In this document: positions 6,862-13,379 of the stretch, piece by piece
How the letters are laid out: each line of letters starts with the position of its first letter
How positions within the stretch are numbered: the stretch's first letter is position 1
Origin: CAYSTL01 sp964516805
GTDB lineage: Archaea; Thermoplasmatota; Thermoplasmata; Halarchaeoplasmatales; Halarchaeoplasmataceae
Direction of reading: 5' to 3'
Length of the DNA stretch: 14,153 nt
Assembly (NCBI GenBank): GCA_964516805.1
Contig: CAZEXI010000056.1
Coordinates: forward strand, 1-14,153
Program-made: the position numbers and the translations under genes
The notes under the pieces: generated by a model
Databases searched by the model: none
What the model saw: the letters and a program-made list of their open reading frames with translations, nothing else
Told to the model about the DNA's origin: nothing

Positions 6862-7635
6862 ATGGATGATATAATTATTGATTTCATAGAGGAACCAGAT
6901 CTAGAGGATACAATATTGATTGAAGGTCTTCCTGGTGTTGGTAATGTTGGTAAACTAGCAGTTGAACACCTAATAGACCAAATAGAATTTAATAAAATGG
7001 CTGAGATTTATTCCATTTACTTCCCGCCACAAGTGTTGGTGGATGATGATGGTATAGCTGAATTGGTGAACAATCAGCTGTATTATAAGAAAAATGTAGG
7101 TGAAGATGAGAGAGACCTTATTTTGTTAACAGGAGATTATCAAGGTATGACCCCTCAAGGTCAGTATCAGCTCACAAACGAAGTATTATCGATCTCTAAA
7201 AAATTTGATGTCAGTCAAATATTTGCTCTAGGTGGATATGGTCAAGGTGAACTAGTGGATGAACCAAGAGTACTCGGAGCATCTACTACAGCAGATATGG
7301 TAGAGATAATGAAAGATTTAGGAGTTACATATTCTAAAGAACATCCAGCATCAGGAATAGTAGGGGCAAGTGGCTTGTTGTTAGGTTTAGGTCAGAAATT
7401 ATACAACATCCCTGGAACATGTCTGATGGGTGAAACTTCAGGTTATTTTGTAGATCCAGCAGCAGCAAGAGTTGTCCTTGAAATACTAGTTGAATATCTT
7501 GGAATAGATATGAGCTACGAGGAACTAGATGATAAGGCTGAGGAAGTCGAAGAATTAACAAGCAAAGTTAAAGATATAGAAATGGGTGGAATGAAACAAG
7601 AAGGCGGATCTAAAGATCTGAATTATATAGGTTAA
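6862..7635 (+). CDS. PAC2-family proteasome assembly chaperone
   Basis: 257-residue member of the PAC2 family (COG2047 type), whose archaeal members such as PbaA/PbaB act as chaperones or adaptors for the 20S proteasome. Recognisable stretches are EGLPGVGNVGKLAVEHLI (21-38), GDYQGMTPQGQYQL (91-104), FALGGYGQGE (121-130), GIVGASGLLLGLG (165-177) and GETSGYFVDPAAA (190-202). A charged helix (216-239) and flexible tail follow. Family members that dock on the proteasome use a C-terminal hydrophobic-Tyr-X motif; this one ends NYIG, with Tyr third from the end, so that mode of docking is not evident. An AGGA at 6849-6852 is a modest ribosome-binding site. The function comes from family membership; no partner is encoded in the window. 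Confidence 0.85.
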   Translation: MDDIIIDFIEEPDLEDTILIEGLPGVGNVGKLAVEHLIDQIEFNKMAEIYSIYFPPQVLVDDDGIAELVNNQLYYKKNVGEDERDLILLTGDYQGMTPQGQYQLTNEVLSISKKFDVSQIFALGGYGQGELVDEPRVLGASTTADMVEIMKDLGVTYSKEHPASGIVGASGLLLGLGQKLYNIPGTCLMGETSGYFVDPAAARVVLEILVEYLGIDMSYEELDDKAEEVEELTSKVKDIEMGGMKQEGGSKDLNYIG

Positions 7636-7645
7636 AGTGGTAAAA

Positions 7646-8392
7646 ATGGACCAGGAAAAACTCATAGAAATCTATCTCAAAGGATATAAAGAAGGTCAAG
7701 AAGAAGCCTGGTCCAACATAAAAAACCTTGTTTCAAAACATGACGGATGGGAGCTCCGTAGTAGGGTAGAGAGTAAAATTGGTACACTTTACCAAGACAT
7801 CGAATACAAAAGATCAGAATTACGTAGAAATCCACAGGCATTACAAATAAATTTAGAAGAGGAAAAGGATGAGCAAAAAGAAGAACATGTCGAAAAAGAG
7901 CTTCCTTCCTGGAATATTACTGATTCACACATGATCATAGAATCTAAGCCAAAACATGGATTTCATGAGTATAAAAAATTAAACTCAGAAGGGTATTCAG
8001 GATTAGTTATCACCCGAGAACCTCCATCAAAAATATTGAATAAATACGAACTTAACGCTAAAAATACTAAATTTATATGGTTATCTAAGAGCGGCTCGTC
8101 CAATAATGAAAATATAGAGGTTAAAAGAATATCTCCTTCTGATCTCTCTGGTCTTTCAAGTGATATCGGAGTTTTCCTTAAAAATTATGATAATGGGATC
8201 GTGTTCCTTTCAGGTGTCCCTTACCTGAACAATTTTTCTGATCCAAATAAAGTATTGAATTTTATAAGCTGGATAAAAGATAGGATCACAGATCATGAAG
8301 GTTTTTATTTGCTATCAATATCCGGTTCTGCAGTTGAAGAAAAATTTTTAGAAAAGGTCAAAGGCGAATTTGATGAAGTGATAAAGGAATAA
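7646..8392 (+). CDS. DUF835-domain protein
   Basis: 248 residues from the ATG. The N-terminal 65 residues are highly charged and predicted helical, followed by an acidic linker rich in Glu/Lys (about 68-86). The rest (about 96-247) matches the archaeal DUF835 domain: SHMIIESKPKHGFHEYKKL, the strand GYSGLVITREPP, KFIWLSKSG, then GIVFLSGVPYL and a C-terminal segment FYLLSISGSAVEEKFLEK. DUF835 has no established biochemical function; it often occurs alone or attached to sensor domains in archaea. The ATG at 7646 is preferred because GTGGT (7637-7641) sits before it as ribosome-binding site. A GTG at 7637 would add three residues and start one base after the PAC2 stop. It is co-directional with the PAC2 and DHH genes. 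Confidence 0.78.
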   Translation: MDQEKLIEIYLKGYKEGQEEAWSNIKNLVSKHDGWELRSRVESKIGTLYQDIEYKRSELRRNPQALQINLEEEKDEQKEEHVEKELPSWNITDSHMIIESKPKHGFHEYKKLNSEGYSGLVITREPPSKILNKYELNAKNTKFIWLSKSGSSNNENIEVKRISPSDLSGLSSDIGVFLKNYDNGIVFLSGVPYLNNFSDPNKVLNFISWIKDRITDHEGFYLLSISGSAVEEKFLEKVKGEFDEVIKE

Positions 8393-8411
8393 AATTCTAA
8401 GAGGGTTAGAA

Positions 8412-9743
8412 ATGTACATCCTTATTGGAAAAAACAAGCTAAAAAGTGATTTAGAAGAATCACTAATAGATAGAGATATTGAAGTAGATCATATAAAAGA
8501 TAACAATTCTTCTAAGTTAATTAAGTTTATAAAGAATTCAAAAAAAAATATTGAAGGATTAATCGTTTTATCCCCTAGTAAAATTGGTATCAATTATGTT
8601 TGTAACTCTGTTAAAGAATTAGATAAAAACATTAAAATCGTGGTCGTAAATCAGCATGAAGAAGAAATCTATAATCCTAAAATAGATTCATTGATTGATA
8701 GCGATTCTTCTTTAAAAAATTCGATAATAAAGGAAATCGAGAATATTGAATTTATGAAAAAGAGTAAAGAACTTGCTGAAGTTTTATCTGAAGATGTTAA
8801 AAAAGTATCGATATTCATTCATAATAACCCTGATCCAGATGCTATAGCTTCAGCCATGGCCATGGAAAAAATATGCGATTCGCTAGGTTTAGAATCTACC
8901 ACATATTATGGAGGTAATATTGGACACCCTGAAAACGAGGTTTTTTTGAATAATACCGGTTTTGTTATGAAAAATGTAATTTTGAACGAAGTTGATGAAA
9001 TTTTAAAAGAAAGCGATATTACAGCATTCCTTGATTTCGCAGAATCTTCTGTAAATAATATCGTTCCCAAAAAATTTACTCCAGATATAATTATAGACCA
9101 CCATTATACGAATAGAAAAATAAACGCTAGAAATTATTCAGAAGTAAGGACAGATATCGGTGCAACTTCCACACTTATGACAAAACATCTTCAAAATCTT
9201 GATATAGACATTGATCCACTTCTGGCTTCAGCTTTACTATATGGAATAAAAGTTGACACTCACGATTATACAAAAAATATTTCTACAGCTGATTTTAAAG
9301 TCATCTCCTATCTGACTGCTGTGGCCGATAAAGAATTATTAGATATCTTTGAAAGTCCTCCCTTAAAATCAGAAACGCTGAGTGCTTTGGGGAGGGCCAT
9401 AAACAGTAGGAATTTCGAAGACGGTATTTTAACAGCTTTTGCTGGGTTTATATCTTACAAAGATGATATTCCTCAGATAGCTGAGCTACTGATGAGAGAA
9501 AGGGATGTCATGACTGTTTTGGTTTTTGGTATTCTTGATGAAAAAATACATCTCTCAGCTAGGAGCAAAGATATGAACAAAAATATAGGTAAGATAATGA
9601 AAGAAGCTTTTTCCAACATTGGATCCGCTGGAGGTCACAGACATTCAGCGGGAGGAGAAATAGATCTAGATGTTTTTGATAGTAAAGAAAAAGCAAAAAT
9701 TGATATTTCAAGAAGATTTAAAGGAGAGATGAAAAGAAAATGA
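8412..9743 (+). CDS. DHH/DHHA1 phosphoesterase with Rossmann-like N-terminal domain
   Basis: 443-residue hydrolase of the NrnA/GdpP-like DHH superfamily (Mn-dependent cleavage of short oligonucleotides, pAp or cyclic dinucleotides). Residues 1-115 look like a TrkA-N/RCK_N Rossmann unit (YILIGKNKLKSDLEESL start, GLIVLSPSKIG), but the Gly-x-Gly-x-x-Gly loop is lost. The DHH core has motif I HNNPDPDA (137-144), motif II LDFAES (D208), motif III DHH (229-231), GATSTLM (250-256) and motif IV DTHD (282-285). The DHHA1 domain ends in GGHRHSAGG (407-415), the substrate-binding loop. All metal ligands appear present, so it should be active. Substrate is undecided: nanoRNA/pAp or c-di-AMP. GAGGG at 8401-8405 precedes the ATG, and the stop overlaps the next start as ATGA. 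Confidence 0.88.
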   Translation: MYILIGKNKLKSDLEESLIDRDIEVDHIKDNNSSKLIKFIKNSKKNIEGLIVLSPSKIGINYVCNSVKELDKNIKIVVVNQHEEEIYNPKIDSLIDSDSSLKNSIIKEIENIEFMKKSKELAEVLSEDVKKVSIFIHNNPDPDAIASAMAMEKICDSLGLESTTYYGGNIGHPENEVFLNNTGFVMKNVILNEVDEILKESDITAFLDFAESSVNNIVPKKFTPDIIIDHHYTNRKINARNYSEVRTDIGATSTLMTKHLQNLDIDIDPLLASALLYGIKVDTHDYTKNISTADFKVISYLTAVADKELLDIFESPPLKSETLSALGRAINSRNFEDGILTAFAGFISYKDDIPQIAELLMRERDVMTVLVFGILDEKIHLSARSKDMNKNIGKIMKEAFSNIGSAGGHRHSAGGEIDLDVFDSKEKAKIDISRRFKGEMKRK

Positions 9744-10411
9744 ATCGAGAATATAGAATAAGTTATGGAAATATTAACCAGAAGGGAATGAGTGATACTG
9801 AAAAAAGACATCTAGGTATCGCTTTAGGTGCATTGACTTTAGCATTTGCATTTTCCTTCACAGAAGGGTATGTAAATATAGATTGGAATACTTTTCCATT
9901 TTATCTAGGCTTATCATTCTTATCAGTTACTACGGCATTTGTTTTCCATGAATTTGCTCATAGAAAATTAGCAAGAGACTTTGGATGCTGGGCTGAATTC
10001 CGCATGTGGAGATGGGGACTCATACTCGCCCTAATGTTTGGTTTACTTTTCGGAGTAGTCTTTGCAGCTCCAGGATCAGTCATGATCCAAGGTTATATTA
10101 GTAAGGAACAGCACGGGAAAATCAGTGCTGCGGGACCTGGGACCAACTGGGCTGTAGGCACAGTATTTCTAATCAGTTCCTTAGTCTTATTCAGCATAGG
10201 CTTTGGTTTCATCGGTGCAATACTAGGATTCGTTTCTTATGTTAATCTGTTTATAGGTGGATTCAATTTACTCCCATTTGGGCCTTTAGATGGAAGAAAA
10301 ATATTCAGCTGGGATGCAAAATACTATATCGGTTTGATCGGTTTGATCGGTAGTTCATTAGCCGTTGGATTTTTAACAAATGTATTTTTCTCTTTCCAAT
10401 ATTTCATCTAA
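9740..10411 (+). CDS. Membrane metalloprotease, M50 (site-2 protease) family
   Basis: 223-residue polytopic membrane protein with about six hydrophobic segments (roughly 26-43, 52-69, 93-112, 137-158, 160-180 and 196-216). The zinc motif HEFAH (70-74) lies in the second segment, and the third ligand motif NLLPFGPLDG (176-185, D184) in the fifth, the two hallmarks of intramembrane-cleaving M50 proteases. AAGPGTNWAVG (130-140) matches the conserved segment between them. No PDZ or CBS domain is attached, so it is a minimal form. It begins inside the stop codon of the DHH gene (ATGA), implying translational coupling. Typical substrates are membrane-tethered regulators; none is visible in the window. 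Residues 198-203 (GLIGLI) are encoded by a perfect 9-bp tandem repeat. Confidence 0.9.
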   Translation: MNREYRISYGNINQKGMSDTEKRHLGIALGALTLAFAFSFTEGYVNIDWNTFPFYLGLSFLSVTTAFVFHEFAHRKLARDFGCWAEFRMWRWGLILALMFGLLFGVVFAAPGSVMIQGYISKEQHGKISAAGPGTNWAVGTVFLISSLVLFSIGFGFIGAILGFVSYVNLFIGGFNLLPFGPLDGRKIFSWDAKYYIGLIGLIGSSLAVGFLTNVFFSFQYFI

Positions 10412-10425
10412 AAACAATTATTATT

Positions 10426-11052
10426 TTATCTTTTACCTGCCCTGGCCCAACAGTACATAAATTCAGTACCAAAAACCTCTGATGGACACTTTTTACTTTC
10501 CACAATATCGAACAAATTTAGAGTTCTCTTCATTTCATCCAAGGTATAATAAGCAAAATACCTTTTTTTATCCTCCATGGTTTCTGTCTTTTCGTAACCT
10601 TCTCCTTCTCCTATCTTAAAATTAAATGCAAATAAACCATTAGGTTCAAGTATCCTGTAGATTTCTTTCTCAACATGTGATAGTTCCTTTTTTGGGATGT
10701 GGATTAATGATGCACTAGCCCAAGCACAGTTAAAAGTATTATCAGGAAATATTGTATCTCTCATATCCATCTGTAAAAATGTGCATTCAGGATGCTTTTT
10801 TCTAGCGATATTTATCATCTCTTTTGATAGGTCGATACCAGTTACGTCTAGACCTTTACCTCTAAAATACGCTGTGTCTCTACCATCACCACAACCAAGA
10901 TCAATTATCCTTGGTTTACTTGGTTGGAGAATATTGAGAGTTTTATCCATCATATCTTTCTGAAAATTTCTGTCTCCTCCCTCATTAATTTTATCAGTAT
11001 AATCTTCACCTTTTTCTTCATAAGATTTTATGGTTCTTTCTATAGGGTCCAT
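10426..11052 (-). CDS. Class I SAM-dependent methyltransferase
   Basis: 208-residue Rossmann-fold methyltransferase. The SAM-binding loop is IIDLGCGDGRDTAYF (49-63), the acidic residue after strand 2 is D74 in GIDLS, motif III is LQMDMRD (93-99), and motif post-I CAWASASLIHIP (109-120) is followed by EIYRILEPNGLFAFNFK (130-146). The substrate cannot be read from the sequence: the family includes small-molecule and quinone/lipid methylases. It is last in a minus-strand operon, starting four bases after the radical SAM stop with AAGGAG at 11059-11064 overlapping that gene's end. That position suggests a link with lipoate or sulfur metabolism, but this is context only. Its 3' end faces the M50 gene, 14 nt away. 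Confidence 0.87.
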   Translation of the reverse strand: MDPIERTIKSYEEKGEDYTDKINEGGDRNFQKDMMDKTLNILQPSKPRIIDLGCGDGRDTAYFRGKGLDVTGIDLSKEMINIARKKHPECTFLQMDMRDTIFPDNTFNCAWASASLIHIPKKELSHVEKEIYRILEPNGLFAFNFKIGEGEGYEKTETMEDKKRYFAYYTLDEMKRTLNLFDIVESKKCPSEVFGTEFMYCWARAGKR

Positions 11053-11055
11053 ATT

Positions 11056-11958
11056 TTACTCCTTGATTATTCCTAAATCTTTTTTGATCTTAACCAGCTC
11101 GTTATCATCGGGCATCCTGGGGAAATTTCTATGTTCTTCACCAGGTCTAGTTGTATAATAAGGTCTGTTGCATCCAGGACAACCTTGAGTTTGAAACATA
11201 TCTCCTTCTCCGATTATTCTTTCGAGCTTTTTTGGTTTATCATGTAGAATTTCAAATGCTTCCTTTAAATCCCTTCCTTCGTCCTGGATCATATATTTCA
11301 ATATCTGGGCCTTACGGTAATACTCTATATCTGGTGCATCATCCTTGTACAAATAAGAAAATAAAGAAACTTTCGAACCCAATGAATTTACTTTATTTAC
11401 AGCTACTGCAAATTGCTCTAAGGTTTCTCCCATACCCACTATAAGATGGACAGTTACATTTTCGCTGCCAAAAATATCAGCGGCTCTACCTATATACTCC
11501 CAAAATACTTTAGGATCATATTTAGGTTTGGTCTTCTCCCTTATATTATCAGTTACTGAATCTAGTCCAATACCAATTCTATCAGCTGTATCAGAAAGTT
11601 CTTCTAAAGTTTCCTTTGACATGGGGGGTGTTGATAGAGATATCGGCTTTCCTGCATTTTTTAAAATATCAACTTTCCTCATGATCTCTTCTTCATATCC
11701 CTCGATATCAGGGGATTGTAGACAAATCCGTTTTAAGTCAGAATCCTTTATTTTATCAACAATCGTATCAATATCATATTCTGGCCATGAAACTCTTGAA
11801 AGCCATTTAGCATCACCTTCTGATTGTGGACAATAGGGACAACCTCCTCTACATGTATCACCAGGTATCATGACGTATGCTGTAGATGGCTCCTCTAGAG
11901 ATTTTCCGTTTTTTAAATCTAGGTGCATTGCTGTTCCTGCAGATACTCTGAGTGTCAT
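11056..11958 (-). CDS. Radical SAM protein, probable LipS1/LipS2-type lipoyl synthase subunit
   Basis: About 300 residues. The radical SAM 4Fe-4S motif is CxxxCxxC, seen as CRGGCPYC near residue 36 from the ATG. Downstream are the SAM-binding barrel elements (ICLQSPDIEGYEEE, GIGLDSVTD, LIVGMGETLEQF) and a C-terminal CPGCNRPYYTTRPGEE with a second Cys pair that may hold an auxiliary cluster. Such proteins are often labelled biotin synthase-like. In Thermococcus two of them (LipS1 and LipS2) were shown to act together as a LipA-unrelated lipoyl synthase inserting two sulfurs into octanoyl chains. Position directly after a lipoate ligase gene supports this. Only one of the pair is in the window, and I cannot tell which. 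The ATG at 11958 with GGTGA six nt upstream is preferred; GTG codons at 11967 and 11970 would overlap the ligase stop. Confidence 0.78.
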   Translation of the reverse strand: MTLRVSAGTAMHLDLKNGKSLEEPSTAYVMIPGDTCRGGCPYCPQSEGDAKWLSRVSWPEYDIDTIVDKIKDSDLKRICLQSPDIEGYEEEIMRKVDILKNAGKPISLSTPPMSKETLEELSDTADRIGIGLDSVTDNIREKTKPKYDPKVFWEYIGRAADIFGSENVTVHLIVGMGETLEQFAVAVNKVNSLGSKVSLFSYLYKDDAPDIEYYRKAQILKYMIQDEGRDLKEAFEILHDKPKKLERIIGEGDMFQTQGCPGCNRPYYTTRPGEEHRNFPRMPDDNELVKIKKDLGIIKE

Positions 11959-11963
11959 AATCT

Positions 11964-12722
11964 TCACCACTTCCTATTATAATTCCAATCATCTGATTCA
12001 TATTTTTCTTTAAACTCATCGACTAATTCTAATTCTTTTTCATTCAACTCTTCTTCTTCTGTCTCTATATCCAAAACTCTCTCGTAAGACTCTCTCATAT
12101 CTTCTATCAGTTCTTCTGGTTTTGGCTTCCAACCGATTTCATCTTCGATAGTAGTAACTAAATCAAGAAATGATTCTGCTCCTCTAGCATTTAATTTATC
12201 TTTATCAACTTTCAATATTTCTGAAAGTTTCTCTAAATCAGTTGCATACATTAGAGTTCCATGCTGAAGCATACCTTTTTTACCTCTTCTTTGAGCACTA
12301 CCAGATATCTTCCGTTTCTCTACCAATATATCATTGTAGGGTTTAAACTGAGCATCAAGATCATAATCTTTAAGAGTTTCAATTATTGGTTCTAGTAAAG
12401 TAAAAAATGATTCTTCTATTTCACCTTGTATCTTATCCGTTATCATAGAGTATGTGATCTCTCCTTCATAATCATGAAATACTGTTCCTCCCCCAGTAAT
12501 CCGTCTTACGTAGGGGATATCATATTCTTCACAAGCCACAGTATCAATCACATCATCGATTTCTTGAGTATATCCCACAGTGATCGCTGATGGTTTGAAT
12601 CTATAAAATCTGACCGTTGGTGGTGATTCACCTTTATCAAATGACCTTAAAATAGCCTCATCGATGGCCATCTGCTCAAACACGTTGCTCTCAATCGGAG
12701 GAATATATCTAAACTCATCCAT
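11964..12722 (-). CDS. lplA: Lipoate-protein ligase A family protein
   Basis: 252-residue member of the biotin/lipoate ligase fold that activates lipoate (or octanoate) with ATP and attaches it to a lysine of carrier proteins such as GcvH or 2-oxoacid dehydrogenase E2. Diagnostic parts are RRITGGGTVFHD (73-84), YNDILV (129-134), the catalytic lysine in KISGSAQRR (138-146) and HGTLMYATDL (154-163). The end, with KYESDDWNYNR (240-250), matches the closing motif of the LplA large domain. No separate C-terminal accessory domain is fused, as in the two-part LplA/LplB of Thermoplasma; an LplB partner is not in the window. An octanoyltransferase role (LipM-like) is the main alternative. Start ATG at 12722 lacks a Shine-Dalgarno, and a TATA box at about 27 nt indicates a leaderless mRNA heading this three-gene operon. 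Confidence 0.9.
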   Translation of the reverse strand: MDEFRYIPPIESNVFEQMAIDEAILRSFDKGESPPTVRFYRFKPSAITVGYTQEIDDVIDTVACEEYDIPYVRRITGGGTVFHDYEGEITYSMITDKIQGEIEESFFTLLEPIIETLKDYDLDAQFKPYNDILVEKRKISGSAQRRGKKGMLQHGTLMYATDLEKLSEILKVDKDKLNARGAESFLDLVTTIEDEIGWKPKPEELIEDMRESYERVLDIETEEEELNEKELELVDEFKEKYESDDWNYNRKW

Positions 12723-12743
12723 ACTTACTCATACTTAATTCAT

Positions 12744-12754
12744 CATTATATTAG
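12744..12754 (-). promoter_or_regulatory. TATA box of the lplA operon
   Basis: Minus strand CTAATATAATG, centred about 27 nt before the lplA ATG, with purine-rich AAAAAA just upstream as a possible B-recognition element. Predicted start of transcription coincides with the start codon. Confidence 0.55.
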
Positions 12755-12770
12755 TTTTTTCTTCAAAGAC

Positions 12771-12807
12771 ATTAGAACATCATCTTTATAGGATATTACG
12801 TTCTAAT
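12771..12807. promoter_or_regulatory. Perfect 8-bp inverted repeat bracketing the archaemetzincin TATA box
   Basis: ATTAGAAC (12771-12778) and its exact reverse complement GTTCTAAT (12800-12807) are separated by 21 nt. The centre of symmetry, 12789, falls in the TATA-like TTTATA of the archaemetzincin gene, and the right arm ends 9 nt before its ATG. Arm centres are 29 bp apart, close to three helical turns, as expected for two half-sites on one DNA face. A repressor site is a reasonable guess; the regulator is unknown. Confidence 0.45.
12785..12791 (+). promoter_or_regulatory. TATA box of the archaemetzincin gene
   Basis: TTTATAG centred about 29 nt before the ATG with no Shine-Dalgarno following, so the mRNA is probably leaderless. 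Confidence 0.5.
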
Positions 12808-12816
12808 CAAATAATA

Positions 12817-13329
12817 ATGATCCTGATACAACCATTCAAAAGTGCGGAACAAAAGAAGGATAATCTCTATGAAAATTTTCCATTCAAATTTAAAGAGTCA
12901 GATATCAAAGAAGAACTAGAAGAGTCTTACAGTGAAAAAAGAGATCAATGTGATGCCTATAAATATCTGTCTCTATCTCAAAAAATGGGTAAAAAGAATG
13001 ACAAGATCGTATTAAGCATCACCGATGTCGATCTTTTTATTCCAAGGTTAAATTTTGTGTTTGGGTTAGCTCAAAAAAATGGCTATGGTTGTGTCATATC
13101 TACAAATAGATTAGGAAAAGGTGTTAAATTAAAAGAAAGGATGGTTAAAGAGGCAGTACATGAAATAGGCCACGTCGTTGGTTTGGAGCATTGTTTAAAT
13201 AATAATTGTGTAATGTACTTCTCGAACTCACTCTTAGACACTGATCGAAAAACCGGTTGGTTCTGTAAAGATTGTTTTAGTAAATTTGATAGGTATGTCA
13301 ACGATAAAAACCTTGGATTAGACTATTGA
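12817..13329 (+). CDS. amzA: Archaemetzincin (zinc metalloprotease)
   Basis: 170-residue protein of the archaemetzincin family (M54), an uncharacterised-substrate zinc peptidase with a second, structural zinc. The catalytic motif is HEIGHVVGLEH (115-125, with E116 as general base). It runs directly into the cysteine-zinc pattern C126, C131 (CVM with the Met-turn M133) and C150/C153 (FCKDC), exactly as in AmzA structures. The N-terminal strand MILIQPF and the central IVLSITDVDLFIP segment (64-76) also fit. Length is normal and no signal peptide is seen, so it is cytosolic. It is transcribed alone, divergent from lplA, from a leaderless promoter embedded in an inverted repeat. The physiological role of this family in archaea is not established. 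Confidence 0.95.
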   Translation: MILIQPFKSAEQKKDNLYENFPFKFKESDIKEELEESYSEKRDQCDAYKYLSLSQKMGKKNDKIVLSITDVDLFIPRLNFVFGLAQKNGYGCVISTNRLGKGVKLKERMVKEAVHEIGHVVGLEHCLNNNCVMYFSNSLLDTDRKTGWFCKDCFSKFDRYVNDKNLGLDY

Positions 13330-13348
13330 CGTACTTAATTTTCGACAG

Positions 13349-13358
13349 TTTTATATAG
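13349..13358 (+). promoter_or_regulatory. TATA box of the HTH regulator gene
   Basis: TTTTATATAG is centred about 26 nt before the GTG at 13380, the canonical distance for transcription starting on the first base of the coding sequence. This supports a leaderless, GTG-initiated mRNA and helps fix the start. Confidence 0.6.
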
Positions 13359-13379
13359 TAAATCCTGATAACTAAATTC

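Noticed and set aside
10331..10348. Perfect 9-bp tandem repeat (GGTTTGATC twice) in the M50 gene
   Set aside because: It encodes GLIGLI in a hydrophobic helix and keeps the frame; a short coding repeat with no sign of regulation or phase variation.
11528..11836. Plus-strand open frame of 102 codons antisense to the radical SAM gene
   Set aside because: Its composition is that of a reverse-strand shadow, without a ribosome-binding site or promoter, while the radical SAM gene carries clear motifs.
11056..11958. Biotin synthase
   Set aside because: The Cys-rich C-terminal CPGCNRPYY motif and the neighbouring lipoate ligase fit LipS-type proteins better; no other biotin gene is nearby.
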